Source: Elusimicrobiota bacterium (GTDB lineage: Bacteria > Elusimicrobiota > Elusimicrobia > UBA1565 > UBA9628). From it: DNA of 38,171 bases. The stretch lies in contig JAMPYD010000003.1 in assembly GCA_023700845.1 (NCBI GenBank), positions 1-38,171 on the forward strand, in the 5' to 3' direction. The notes below the pieces were generated by a model. The model saw nothing but the letters and a program-made list of their open reading frames with translations. It did not search any database and had not been told where the DNA came from. The position numbers and the translations under genes were made by a program. Shown here one piece after another: positions 8,504 to 14,364 of this stretch (positions are counted from its first letter, which is position 1; every line of letters starts with the position of its first letter).

Positions 8504-9682
8504 CGCGAACCGCAGGCACGGCCACGCGGCCAAGGTGCCCGCCGTGCCGACGAGGGACAGGATCACCATCGCGGCATACGCGCCGTGCGAGGCGCTGAGG
8601 CTCTCGTACAGGCGCCCGCCCAAAGTGTTCGACGCCGACGCGGCGATATTGAACACCGCCATGTACGCCGCGAACACCGTCGCCTCGGCCCCCTCGGGGC
8701 AGGACTTCGCCGCGAGATCCATCCACGCCAGGCGGAACACGACGCCCGTCAGGCTGAACAGCAACGTCAGGATCAGGATCGAGAGAGGTCCCCGGTAGAA
8801 CAGATACAGCAAGGTCAGGGGCGCGCCGAGCCAGATCGACGCCCGCGCCACCTTCTCCGTCCCCCCCGCCGTGAGCCGCCCGAACAGCGCCGCTCCCGCC
8901 AAGCCGGCGAAGCCCCCCGCCGTGGACAAGCCTCCGATGAAGATCGGCGACAGCTTGAGCGCCTCGCTCTGATAATAGAATTGCGCCGTTCCGAGGAAAG
9001 GGCAAAAGCTCCATAAAAAGATACCCAGCGCGACGGCCCATGCCTTCGGGTCCCGGAACATGCCGGTCAAGCCGCTCCAGCCCCGCGCGGCCGTCTCCTT
9101 CACGTCTCCGACGCCCGACTCGTCGAGCCATCGGGCCGACCACGCCGTCATCAACGGGAAAACAGCCGTCAGTATGAACACCCAGCGATAAGGCGCGTGC
9201 TGCGACAGCCAGCCTCCGCCGAACCCCGTCACGATCAAGGTCCCATACAAGGTCCCGATCGACACGGCCTGATAGATACCGGTCTTCCCTCGCTCCTTGC
9301 CGCGCTCCACCATGACGCCGTCGCACACGACGTCGGACAGCACGAAGCCGACATTCACCAGGATCAGGAGCGTGAGGGCGGCGAGGTAATTGGGCTCCTT
9401 GAGCCCGGCCAACAGCAGCCAGCCCACCGAGGTCAGCAGCGAGACGGCGATCAGGTGCGGCGCGCGCCTTTTCCCCGCCCACGGCAAAAAGTCGGTCAGC
9501 ACGCCGAACAGGGGCTTGATGGTGAGCGGCAAGGTCATCCATGCGACGAACAGCGCGGCCTGGCCGGAACCGAGCTGGAGGGCATCCTTCAGGTAATACG
9601 ACACCGGCTCGTAGGCGAGCCCGCCCATGCCCTGGGCGAAATAGTTCACCGCGAAGAACAGGTAGATCTTGTCGCGCTTCAC
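8477..9682 (-). CDS. MFS transporter of the BT1 (folate-biopterin transporter) type
   Basis: 401 residues with about 12 hydrophobic helices. [26 protein letters not shown] matches the loop after helix 2-3 of BT1 transporters, and [18 protein letters not shown] matches their helix-5 signature (D-x-x-x-D-x-x-V-E). The family carries folate, pterins or related solutes; the substrate here is unknown. The start is GTG at 9682, 8 nt after the stop of the nucleotidyltransferase gene, so it is likely the third gene of a tatA-led operon. The end overlaps the convergent NlpC/P60 gene by 27 bp, so no independent terminator fits between them. Confidence 0.8.
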   Translation of the reverse strand: MKRDKIYLFFAVNYFAQGMGGLAYEPVSYYLKDALQLGSGQAALFVAWMTLPLTIKPLFGVLTDFLPWAGKRRAPHLIAVSLLTSVGWLLLAGLKEPNYLAALTLLILVNVGFVLSDVVCDGVMVERGKERGKTGIYQAVSIGTLYGTLIVTGFGGGWLSQHAPYRWVFILTAVFPLMTAWSARWLDESGVGDVKETAARGWSGLTGMFRDPKAWAVALGIFLWSFCPFLGTAQFYYQSEALKLSPIFIGGLSTAGGFAGLAGAALFGRLTAGGTEKVARASIWLGAPLTLLYLFYRGPLSILILTLLFSLTGVVFRLAWMDLAAKSCPEGAEATVFAAYMAVFNIAASASNTLGGRLYESLSASHGAYAAMVILSLVGTAGTLAAWPCLRFALRNDAARA

Positions 9683-9692
9683 GCGGTCAACC

Positions 9693-10085
9693 TCAGCCGC
9701 AGGACGACGAGCTTTGGTCTTCTTTGCCCGGGAACCAGGGCATCACGATCACGTCCACGCCCATGTCCTTGACCGCCTTCTCCGTCTCCGGGTCGGGCAG
9801 CTTCTGGTCGTAGCCGAGCACGAGGATGTCCGGATTCTCCTTGCGCATCGTCTCGGCGAAGCTCTTGGCGTTGCCGATCACCACCTTGTCGGCGATGCCC
9901 AGGGCCTCCACCCACTTCTTCCTCTGCTTGGCGGGGACGGCGTTGGGCTTGCGGTTGTGGGAGTCGTTGGACAGCACCACGACGAGGGTGTCGCCCAGGA
10001 CGCGGGCGGAGCGCAGCAGGCGGATATGCGCGGCGTGGACGCGGTTGAAGCAGCCTGCGGCGAAGACGATGACGGGCTTGTTCAG
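9693..10085 (-). CDS. Small cytidylyltransferase-like nucleotidyltransferase (RibL/TagD/RfaE2 type)
   Basis: 130 residues if translation starts at the CTG that overlaps the tatA stop (CTGA). No ATG, GTG or TTG lies between that codon and the first conserved strand, so the alternative is an ATG at 10175 deep inside tatA. The protein runs VIVFAAGCFNRVHAAHIRLLRSA, then VVVLSNDSHNRK, KQRKKWVEALGIADKVVIGN and NPDILVLGYDQ. That is the layout of small cytidylyl/adenylyltransferases such as archaeal FAD synthase RibL or glycerol-3-phosphate cytidylyltransferase. The usual CFDxxHxGH signature is CFNRVHAAH here: both His are kept, but Asp is Asn and Gly is Ala, so activity may be altered. It is translationally coupled to tatA. 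The substrate cannot be called. Confidence 0.7.
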   Translation of the reverse strand: MNKPVIVFAAGCFNRVHAAHIRLLRSARVLGDTLVVVLSNDSHNRKPNAVPAKQRKKWVEALGIADKVVIGNAKSFAETMRKENPDILVLGYDQKLPDPETEKAVKDMGVDVIVMPWFPGKEDQSSSSCG

Positions 10086-10267
10086 GGTTTCTTGGCCGGG
10101 TCGTCTTGCTTGGGGGCATCGTCGTCGATGCCTTCCTTCAGGCCCTTCTTGAACATGTTCATGGCGCGGCCGCACTGCTTGGCGAATTCAGGGATCTTGC
10201 TGGGTCCGAAAAGGATGAGCGCGACGACGGCGATGATGACGATTTCCGTTGTTCCGAGACCGCCCAT
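10082..10267 (-). CDS. tatA: Twin-arginine translocase subunit TatA
   Basis: 61 residues from the ATG at 10267. This start is favoured over the ORF-track start because GGAGG (10274-10278 complement) lies just upstream. One N-terminal membrane helix (TTEIVIIAVVALILF) is followed by the FGPSKIPEF hinge, an amphipathic helix (AKQCGRAMNMFKKGLKEG) and an acidic then basic tail, as in TatA/TatE. TatA forms the pore-like part of the pathway that exports folded proteins, often redox enzymes. tatB and tatC are not in the window. It is the first gene of a likely operon with the nucleotidyltransferase and MFS genes. Confidence 0.9.
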   Translation of the reverse strand: MGGLGTTEIVIIAVVALILFGPSKIPEFAKQCGRAMNMFKKGLKEGIDDDAPKQDDPAKKP

Positions 10268-10291
10268 AACGTTCCTCCAGGGTACAGTCAC

Positions 10292-10297
10292 ATTTTA
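10292..10297 (-). promoter_or_regulatory. -10 element upstream of tatA
   Basis: TAAAAT on the minus strand, giving a leader of about 18-20 nt that carries the GGAGG Shine-Dalgarno of tatA. The -35 is not clear. Confidence 0.45.
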
Positions 10298-10394
10298 TCA
10301 TTATTCGGGTTGGGGTGGATTGGGACGATGTGATGCGGTGATGCCTATCACGTCTAAAAAGGAGTCAGGTTTTAGTGGCAAATTGATGGAATTC

Positions 10395-10461
10395 GCTCTA
10401 CAATCCGGGGATAGGCTGATTCGGACCGGAATTAAGCTGGTCAGCCTAATAGGCGTTAGCG
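10395..10461 (+). other. Possible degenerate integron att site (right half resembles the attC at 10849-10928)
   Basis: GCTGGTCAGCC (10436-10446) followed by GCGTTA (10453-10458) repeats the right half of the downstream attC (GCTGGTCAGCC at 10906, GCGTTA at 10920). AGGCTGA (10413-10419) pairs with TCAGCCT (10441-10447), and CGCT near 10395 can pair with AGCG in GTTAGCG. An outer inverted repeat TAGTGGCA (10373-10380) / TGCCACTA (10462-10469) encloses it. The left half is poor, so it may be a decayed attC, an attI-like site or chance. Nothing else was recognised in 10298-10390. Confidence 0.4.
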
Positions 10462-10493
10462 TGCCACTAGGCATGACCACTGGCAAGACCTTA

Positions 10494-10514
10494 TATAGTG
10501 TGTTACACTATACT
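10494..10514 (+). promoter_or_regulatory. Promoter -10 overlapped by a palindromic operator of the CopG-antitoxin cassette
   Basis: TATAGTGTGTTACACTATA (10494-10512) has perfect 8-bp arms around GTT and overlaps a TATACT -10 hexamer (10509-10514). The ATG at 10521 follows after 6 nt, so the transcript should be leaderless. The arrangement fits autorepression by a ribbon-helix-helix antitoxin. TTACACTATA recurs before the toxin gene at 13085. Confidence 0.65.
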
Positions 10515-10520
10515 ATCTGA

Positions 10521-10631
10521 ATGGCCAAGTTTAAATTCGTCGCCAGAAACGGGAAAGTCAGACCTATCAGCACCCGACCCGCTCACAAGAAGGAGAGAGA
10601 ACTCTATGAAGCCTACTTACGCGAAATCTGA
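10521..10631 (+). CDS. Small basic protein of unknown function upstream of a CopG-type antitoxin
   Basis: 36 codons plus TGA, too short for the ORF track. The product begins MAKFKFVARNGKVRPIST and ends with a charged helix (KKERELYEAYLREI). It sits exactly where a toxin gene would sit, in front of the antitoxin gene and overlapping it by 26 bases, and its ATG has the leaderless spacing (6 nt) after TATACT. Its A+T-richer start differs from the surrounding chromosome. I do not recognise the family. It may be a mini-toxin, a truncated toxin or a leader peptide that couples translation to the antitoxin. No homology claim is made. Confidence 0.5.
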   Translation: MAKFKFVARNGKVRPISTRPAHKKERELYEAYLREI

Positions 10632-10854
10632 AAAGGCATACGCAAGCACTTCCGTATTCGAAAGGAAGAAGATCCTTGCGTCCGCCAAACGGCTGAAGAA
10701 GAGCCGCAAACTGCCCACGAGCATCGCGCTCGAGGAAAGCACCATCACTGAGCTAAAGGCTCTTGCTGAGTGGCGAGGCGTGCCCTACCAGGTTCTTATG
10801 CGCATGTTCATTCTGGATGGCCTTCACAAGTCGCAGGCAGCAGTCGCACGCTAA
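10606..10854 (+). CDS. CopG/ribbon-helix-helix-type antitoxin-like DNA-binding protein
   Basis: 82 residues from the ATG at 10606, preceded by AAGGAGAG. The first half is basic and helical (ERKKILASAKRLKKSRK). The second half has a strand (LPTSIALEES) and two helices (TITELKALAEWRGVPYQVLMRMFILDGLHK), as in CopG-type antitoxins. The GVPYQVLM segment matches GIPYQTLI of the antitoxin at 13342. It would repress its own promoter through the palindrome at 10494-10512. Its TAA stop lies inside the R'' box of an attC site, the normal geometry of an integron gene cassette. A full-size toxin partner is not visible. Confidence 0.7.
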   Translation: MKPTYAKSEKAYASTSVFERKKILASAKRLKKSRKLPTSIALEESTITELKALAEWRGVPYQVLMRMFILDGLHKSQAAVAR

Positions 10855-10928
10855 CCATTGGCTAGACCAGCCGGCGGCCTCGTTTGGTTGGACTGTTGAA
10901 GCGCCGCTGGTCAGCCCCTGCGTTATGC
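10849..10928 (+). other. Integron attC recombination site
   Basis: An 80-bp imperfect inverted repeat directly at the end of the antitoxin gene. The outer boxes are CGCTAAC (10849-10855) and GTTATGC (10922-10928); recombination would fall between G10922 and T10923. The inner arms GGCT-A-GACCAGC-C-GGCG (from 10861) and CGCCGCTGGTCAGCC pair perfectly except for two unpaired bases, A10864 and one C of 10871-10872. On the folded bottom strand these are T and G, 7-8 nt apart, as in the extrahelical bases of known attC sites. No integrase gene or attI is in the window. Confidence 0.8.
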
Positions 10929-10958
10929 GCACATTAACATCGGAGGGCGCTAAAACGA

Positions 10959-11234
10959 ATGGCTAATCCGAAGCTTATCTTTGGATTTATTGCATACGGT
11001 GTGGGATCGCTTTTCCTCCTTGTCTCCATCCTTGCTGCCGGATACAGATGGAAAACGGGGTTTTACAGCTCCGGCGTGAACATCGTCCCAACAGTGGCGG
11101 CGCTGCTCGGCAGTCTAAACGGGGTTCCCTGGAAGGCCTTTTTTGTGTTTGCAGTTCTCGACATTGTGAGTTTCTTTATCGGATCGGGCGCAAAGCATTT
11201 ATCGATTGAGCAGAGGAATCCGAACGACGCATGA
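10959..11234 (+). CDS. Small integral membrane protein, cassette-like, unknown function
   Basis: 91 residues. GGAGGG upstream serves as Shine-Dalgarno. Two clear hydrophobic helices (LIFGFIAYGVGSLFLLVSILAAGY and AFFVFAVLDIVSFFIGSG) flank a weaker one (IVPTVAALLGSL); the tail is polar. Codon choice is less G+C-rich than neighbouring genes (GCT, CTT, TTT, TTA). It begins 36 bases after the attC crossover point on the same strand, exactly where the next gene of an integron array would be. No second attC was found after its stop, so this cassette may be truncated. Family not recognised; small membrane proteins are common in integron arrays. Confidence 0.65.
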   Translation: MANPKLIFGFIAYGVGSLFLLVSILAAGYRWKTGFYSSGVNIVPTVAALLGSLNGVPWKAFFVFAVLDIVSFFIGSGAKHLSIEQRNPNDA

Positions 11235-11320
11235 GTGCCTCGGTCCGGTGAGGAATAGCCGCCGCCATTCATCCAGACGCGACGAGACCGCTTCCGGCGT
11301 GAGACGTCGAATGGAGTACT

Positions 11321-11593
11321 ATGGTCGCGGCTTCCAAGGTCATAGTGAAACGCAAAATCACCCGCGCCGCCGCCCATCGCCCGCCCTCGGATCTCCGCAA
11401 AGCGATCGCGTCCGACGCCGCCGCGAGGACCGTTTGGGCCGATATCACGCCGTTGGCGCGCAATGAGTGGATCTGCTGGGTCACATCCGCCAAGAAAGCC
11501 GAGACTCGGACGCACCGTATAGCCGTCGGCCTCGATAAGATGCGCAAAGGCATGCGCCGGCCGTGCTGCTGGCCGGGCTGCCCCCACAGGTGA
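11321..11593 (+). CDS. YdeI/OmpD-associated family protein (short form)
   Basis: 90 residues. PSDLRKAIASDAAARTVWADITPLARNEWICWVTSAKKAETRTHRI, then GMRRPCCWPGCPHR, is the pattern of the bacteriocin-protection/YdeI family C-terminal domain (L-T-P-L-A-R-N-E-W...S-A-K-K-x-E-T-R-x-x-R-I). It is a stand-alone helical domain with a cysteine-rich tail (CCWPGC) that might bind a metal. GGAG lies 5-8 nt before the ATG. Function in the cell is unknown; the family is linked in some species to resistance to membrane-active peptides. A longer, mostly unannotatable stretch (11235-11320) separates it from the cassette gene. Confidence 0.75.
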   Translation: MVAASKVIVKRKITRAAAHRPPSDLRKAIASDAAARTVWADITPLARNEWICWVTSAKKAETRTHRIAVGLDKMRKGMRRPCCWPGCPHR

Positions 11594-11627
11594 AGGTCCC
11601 CGACTCTCATCCCGACGGAGGAGCGCC

Positions 11628-12113
11628 ATGAGCAAGATCGCGAAGAACACCATCTGCCTCTGGTACGAACGCGACGCCGAGGAGGCGGCGAAGTTCTACG
11701 CCAAGACCTTCCCGGATTCATCGGTCGGCGCCGTGCATCGCGCGCCGGGAGATTTCCCCTCGGGCAAGCAGGGCGACGCGCTGACCGTCGAGTTCACCGT
11801 GCTGGGCATCCCCTGCCTCGGGCTCAACGGCGGGCCCGCGTTCCAGCCCAGCGAGGCGTTCTCGTTCCAGGTCGCGACCGAGGATCAGGCCGAGACCGAC
11901 CGCTATTGGAACGCGATCGTCGGCAACGGCGGCCAAGAGAGCGAATGCGGCTGGTGCAAGGACAAGTGGGGCATCTCCTGGCAGATCACGCCGGTCGCGC
12001 TGACCAAGGCGTATACCAGCCCCGATCGCGCCGTCGCCAAGCGGGCCTTCGACGCGATGATGACGATGAAGAAGATCGACGTCGCCAAGATCGAGGCCGC
12101 GGTCCGCGGCTAG
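11628..12113 (+). CDS. PhnB-like VOC-fold protein (3-demethylubiquinone-9 3-methyltransferase domain family)
   Basis: 161 residues with GGAGGAG just upstream of the ATG. KNTICLWYERDAEEAAKFYAKTFPDSSVG opens the first beta-alpha-beta unit. TVEFTVLGIPCLGLNGGPAFQPSEAFSFQV and ETDRYWNAIVGNGGQESECGWCKDKWGISWQITP complete the PhnB/YjdN-type VOC domain, and the C-terminus is a helix. Despite its family name, the group is not known to be methyltransferases; many are glyoxalase-fold proteins of unknown substrate. It often travels with YdeI-like and similar small genes in genomes, as here. Same strand, 34 bp after the YdeI-like gene, so the two may be co-transcribed. Confidence 0.82.
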   Translation: MSKIAKNTICLWYERDAEEAAKFYAKTFPDSSVGAVHRAPGDFPSGKQGDALTVEFTVLGIPCLGLNGGPAFQPSEAFSFQVATEDQAETDRYWNAIVGNGGQESECGWCKDKWGISWQITPVALTKAYTSPDRAVAKRAFDAMMTMKKIDVAKIEAAVRG

Positions 12114-12131
12114 CGCCCGGCCGTTTTTAGG

Positions 12132-12166
12132 TAGACTGTCGGCCGCAACTCGGTCCTGGACCGAGT
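12132..12166 (+). promoter_or_regulatory. Promoter and palindrome (copy 1 of CTCGGTCCTGGACCGAG) before the TauE/SafE gene
   Basis: TAGACT (12132-12137) fits a -10 box, placing the start point near 12144. It is followed at once by ACTCGGTCCTGGACCGAGT (12148-12166), a perfect 9-bp-arm palindrome with one central base. The same 17-bp core recurs at 27336-27352. It could be an operator or a 5'-leader hairpin ahead of the TTG start at 12178. Confidence 0.55.
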
Positions 12167-12177
12167 CCGGCTGACCC

Positions 12178-12951
12178 TTGAACTACCTGATCATCTGCGC
12201 CGTCGCTTTGGTCGCCTCGGGCCTGACCTTCTTCTCCGGGTTCGGCCTCGGGACCTTGCTCCTGCCCGCCTTCTCGCTGTTCTTCCCCGTCAGCGAGGCC
12301 GTGGCCTTGACCGCCGTCGTGCACGGGCTCAACAACCTCTTCAAGCTCTTCCTGGTCGGACGTCACGCGAACCGGAAGGTCCTCCTGACCTTCGGGCTTC
12401 CCGCCATCGCCGCGTCCTTCGCCGGCGCCGCCTTGCTCCTGTGGCTCTCGGCCATCCCCCCCGTCGCCAGCTACGAGGCCTTCGGCCGGCTCTGGCTCGT
12501 CATGCCCGTCAAGCTCGTCATCGGCTTCCTGCTGCTCGTGTTCGCCGCCATCGAGGTGGTCCCGAGCCTGTCGTCCCTGACATTCGGCCCGCGCTACATG
12601 GCCCTGGGCGGAGCGCTCAGCGGGTTCTTCGGGGGCCTCTCGGGCATGCAGGGAGCCCTGCGCTCGGCGTTCCTGGTGCGGGCCGGATTGGCGAAGGAGG
12701 AGTTCATCGCCACCGGGGTCGTCATCGCCTGCCTGATCGACGCCTCGCGCATCGGCGTCTACGCGCGCTCCGGAGCCTTCGCCGACGGCGGGCGCGACCA
12801 CGGCCTGCTGGCCGCCGCCGTCCTGTCCGCCTTCGCCGGAGCGTACCTGGGCAACCGCTATCTCAAGAAGCTCACGATGCAGGGCATCCAGAGGCTCGTG
12901 GCCGCGATGCTCGCGGCGCTGGCGGTTGGTTTGATGGCCGGAATCCTGTAA
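12178..12951 (+). CDS. TauE/SafE family sulfite/anion-type permease
   Basis: 257 residues starting at TTG 12178; no Shine-Dalgarno and no better start are visible. It has about eight hydrophobic helices with the TauE/SafE features: a Gly-rich start (FFSGFGLGTLLLPAFSLFFPVSEAVALTAVVHGLNNLFK) and a repeat in the second half (GPRYMALGGALSGFFGGLSGMQGALRSAFLVRAGL). The HGLNNLFK and GGLSGMQGA segments are the pseudo-symmetric signature. Members export or import sulfite, sulfonates and sulfoacetate-like anions; the substrate here is unknown. It has its own predicted promoter and a palindromic leader, so it is probably regulated separately from the VOC gene. Confidence 0.82.
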   Translation: MNYLIICAVALVASGLTFFSGFGLGTLLLPAFSLFFPVSEAVALTAVVHGLNNLFKLFLVGRHANRKVLLTFGLPAIAASFAGAALLLWLSAIPPVASYEAFGRLWLVMPVKLVIGFLLLVFAAIEVVPSLSSLTFGPRYMALGGALSGFFGGLSGMQGALRSAFLVRAGLAKEEFIATGVVIACLIDASRIGVYARSGAFADGGRDHGLLAAAVLSAFAGAYLGNRYLKKLTMQGIQRLVAAMLAALAVGLMAGIL

Positions 12952-13047
12952 ATCCACGGAACAAATCGGGCCCCTCGATCGTATGTATAGTGATGAGGAA
13001 TCCCCGAACCCCGCCGCCCTCCCGCCCCTTTCGATGGGCCCCGCCCA

Positions 13048-13079
13048 TTGAATTGTATAGACATTCGTATTACACTATA
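13048..13079 (+). promoter_or_regulatory. Promoter/operator of the toxin-antitoxin operon
   Basis: TTGAAT (13048-13053), 17 bp, TACACT (13071-13076), then the ATG at 13085 after 8 nt, again near-leaderless. ACACTATA (13072-13079) overlaps the -10 and equals one arm of the palindrome at 10494-10512. An inverted half-site TATAGTG lies upstream at 12986-12992. Confidence 0.6.
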
Positions 13080-13084
13080 TCGAG

Positions 13085-13345
13085 ATGACCGATCTGCGCT
13101 GGTCATCGTCGAAGAGCGAGGAGCTCAAGTCCGAGCGAGGCGTCTCCTTTGAAGAGATCATTCTCGCGAGGCTTGTCGGGGCGAAGGACCATCCGAGCCG
13201 CCCGAACCAGAGCATCCTTCTCTTCGAGCTCCAAGGGTACATATGGGTCGTGCCTTACGTTATCCGCGACGACGAAATATTCCTGAAGACGCTGTTTCCC
13301 AGCCGGAAATACACGAAGCTCTGGAAGCAGGGAGACCTCGAATGA
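13085..13345 (+). CDS. BrnT-like toxin of a type II toxin-antitoxin pair
   Basis: 86 residues. LRWSSSKSEELKSERGVSFEEI resembles the BrnT opening (W-D-x-x-K-x-x-x-x-x-x-x-H-G-V-S-F-E-E), and the end IFLKTLFPSRKYTKLWKQ resembles the closing strand and helix (I-x-S-A-R-K-A-T). The central strands are LLFELQGYIWVVPYVI. BrnT-type toxins are RelE-like ribonucleases that block growth; this subgroup differs from classical BrnT, so RNase activity is inferred. The stop overlaps the antitoxin start by 4 bases (ATGA). Toxin-first order with a short antitoxin behind is typical of brnTA. No start-proximal Shine-Dalgarno is visible. Confidence 0.72.
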   Translation: MTDLRWSSSKSEELKSERGVSFEEIILARLVGAKDHPSRPNQSILLFELQGYIWVVPYVIRDDEIFLKTLFPSRKYTKLWKQGDLE

Positions 13346-13590
13346 AGAAGTCCGCATTGAGCCGTTCCGAGAAAACCATCGAGAACGCGCTGTTGCGCGG
13401 CGAGTACCGCCCCGCCAAGCCCGCCGACCTGTCCGCCATCGCGGAGGCCATCGCGCGGCGGAAGAAGAACGCCGTGCTCAATATCCGGGTCAACCGTGAG
13501 GACCTCGAAAGCATCAAGCGCAAGGCCAAGCACCTCGGCATCCCCTATCAGACCCTCATCTCCGAGCTGATCCATCACCACGCGATCTGA
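13342..13590 (+). CDS. CopG-type antitoxin partner of the BrnT-like toxin
   Basis: 82 residues from the ATG overlapping the toxin stop; the ORF track's earlier start lies inside the toxin gene. The N-terminal half is a charged toxin-binding type region (LSRSEKTIENALLRGEYRPAKPADLSAIAEAIARRKK). The C-terminal half (AVLNIRVNREDLESIKRKAKHLGIPYQTLISELIHHH) is a ribbon-helix-helix DNA-binding domain: one strand and two helices with the G-I-P-Y-Q-T-L-I turn. It should neutralise the toxin and repress the operon through ACACTATA-type sites. It is a distant relative of the cassette antitoxin at 10606. Confidence 0.8.
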   Translation: MKKSALSRSEKTIENALLRGEYRPAKPADLSAIAEAIARRKKNAVLNIRVNREDLESIKRKAKHLGIPYQTLISELIHHHAI

Positions 13591-13598
13591 CGCCGGCC

Positions 13599-13627
13599 TT
13601 GCCCCCGGGCGCGTACAACGCTAGAAT
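13599..13627 (+). promoter_or_regulatory. Promoter of the first diheme cytochrome c, predicted leaderless
   Basis: TTGCCC (13599-13604), a 17-bp spacer and TAGAAT (13622-13627), with the ATG at 13634 after 6 nt. No Shine-Dalgarno. Confidence 0.65.
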
Positions 13628-13633
13628 CGCGTC

Positions 13634-14314
13634 ATGAAACGCTTCCTCCCCCTATATCTCCTCCTCGCCGCCGCCTGCAACCAGACCGCCGCCTCCGGCC
13701 CCGCCGCGGGCAAGGCCATGTTCAACCAGGCCGGCTGCGCGTCCTGCCATAAGGTCGGAGAGCTGGGCAGCGCCGTCGGCCCGGACCTGACCATGGTGGG
13801 CCTGCGCCACAGCCCCGAGTGGCTCGAGCTGTACATCAAGGATCCCCAGGCCTGGAAGAAGGATACCTTGATGCCCAACCGGCGCATGTCCGACGAGGCG
13901 CGCAAGGCCATCGTCGAGTACATGGCCATGCTCAAGGGCCAGGACTGGGGCAAGGGCGAGCGGCCCTGGGATAAGCCTTCACTATTAAAGGATCCGGTCG
14001 CGCGCGGCCGCGTGCTCTACAACCGCGCCGGGTGCGTGGGCTGCCACGGCGCCGACGCCGCGGGCGGCTATCCTAATAATAACGTGAAGGGCGGCCTGAT
14101 CCCCCCGCTGAACAAGGCCGTCGAGGGCTTCACCAAGGCGGAGCTGATCAAGAAGATCAAGTCGGGCGTGCCGGAGACCCAGAAGGAAGACCCGAAGGGG
14201 CCGGCGCCGATGATCCGCATGCCCGCGTGGGGCGAGGTCCTCGACGAGAGCGAGCTCGACGCCGTGGCGAGCTACCTGCTGAGCCTGAAGTCGGGCGAAA
14301 AAGCCGACTTTTAG
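13634..14314 (+). CDS. Diheme cytochrome c lipoprotein (copy 1)
   Basis: 226 residues. The lipobox LAAAC (Cys 15) predicts a lipid anchor. Two class-I cytochrome c modules are present: CASCH (35-39), with DLTMVGLRH and DTLMPNRRM supplying a likely axial Met near 80, and CVGCH (134-138) followed by GGYPNNNVKGGLIPPLNK and PMIRMPAWG for the second Met. It ends with a basic-acidic tail. It would carry electrons at the periplasmic face of a membrane. A clear paralog (same architecture, PNNNV motif, tail ending in DF) lies at 21904 at the end of the oxidase operon. Being an electron donor to the cox complex is inference from position and duplication. Own leaderless-type promoter; the next gene also has one. 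Confidence 0.87.
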   Translation: MKRFLPLYLLLAAACNQTAASGPAAGKAMFNQAGCASCHKVGELGSAVGPDLTMVGLRHSPEWLELYIKDPQAWKKDTLMPNRRMSDEARKAIVEYMAMLKGQDWGKGERPWDKPSLLKDPVARGRVLYNRAGCVGCHGADAAGGYPNNNVKGGLIPPLNKAVEGFTKAELIKKIKSGVPETQKEDPKGPAPMIRMPAWGEVLDESELDAVASYLLSLKSGEKADF

Positions 14315-14352
14315 TCACGCGGCGGCTATGCCCAGGGACGGGGTCCGGTCGC

Positions 14353-14358
14353 TAGAAT
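14353..14358 (+). promoter_or_regulatory. -10 element of the first DUF1207 gene (leaderless type)
   Basis: TAGAAT followed by GCGGCC and the ATG at 14365. No convincing -35 was seen. Confidence 0.5.
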
Positions 14359-14364
14359 GCGGCC

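Noticed and set aside
11235-11320. A second attC after the membrane-protein cassette
   Set aside because: No GTTRRRY/RYYYAAC pair with pairing inner arms was found here; only unconnected fragments such as CTCGGTCC.
13599-13604. A possible Shine-Dalgarno or longer leader for the first cytochrome gene
   Set aside because: The 6 nt between TAGAAT and the ATG contain no purine-rich motif, so a leaderless start is the simpler reading.
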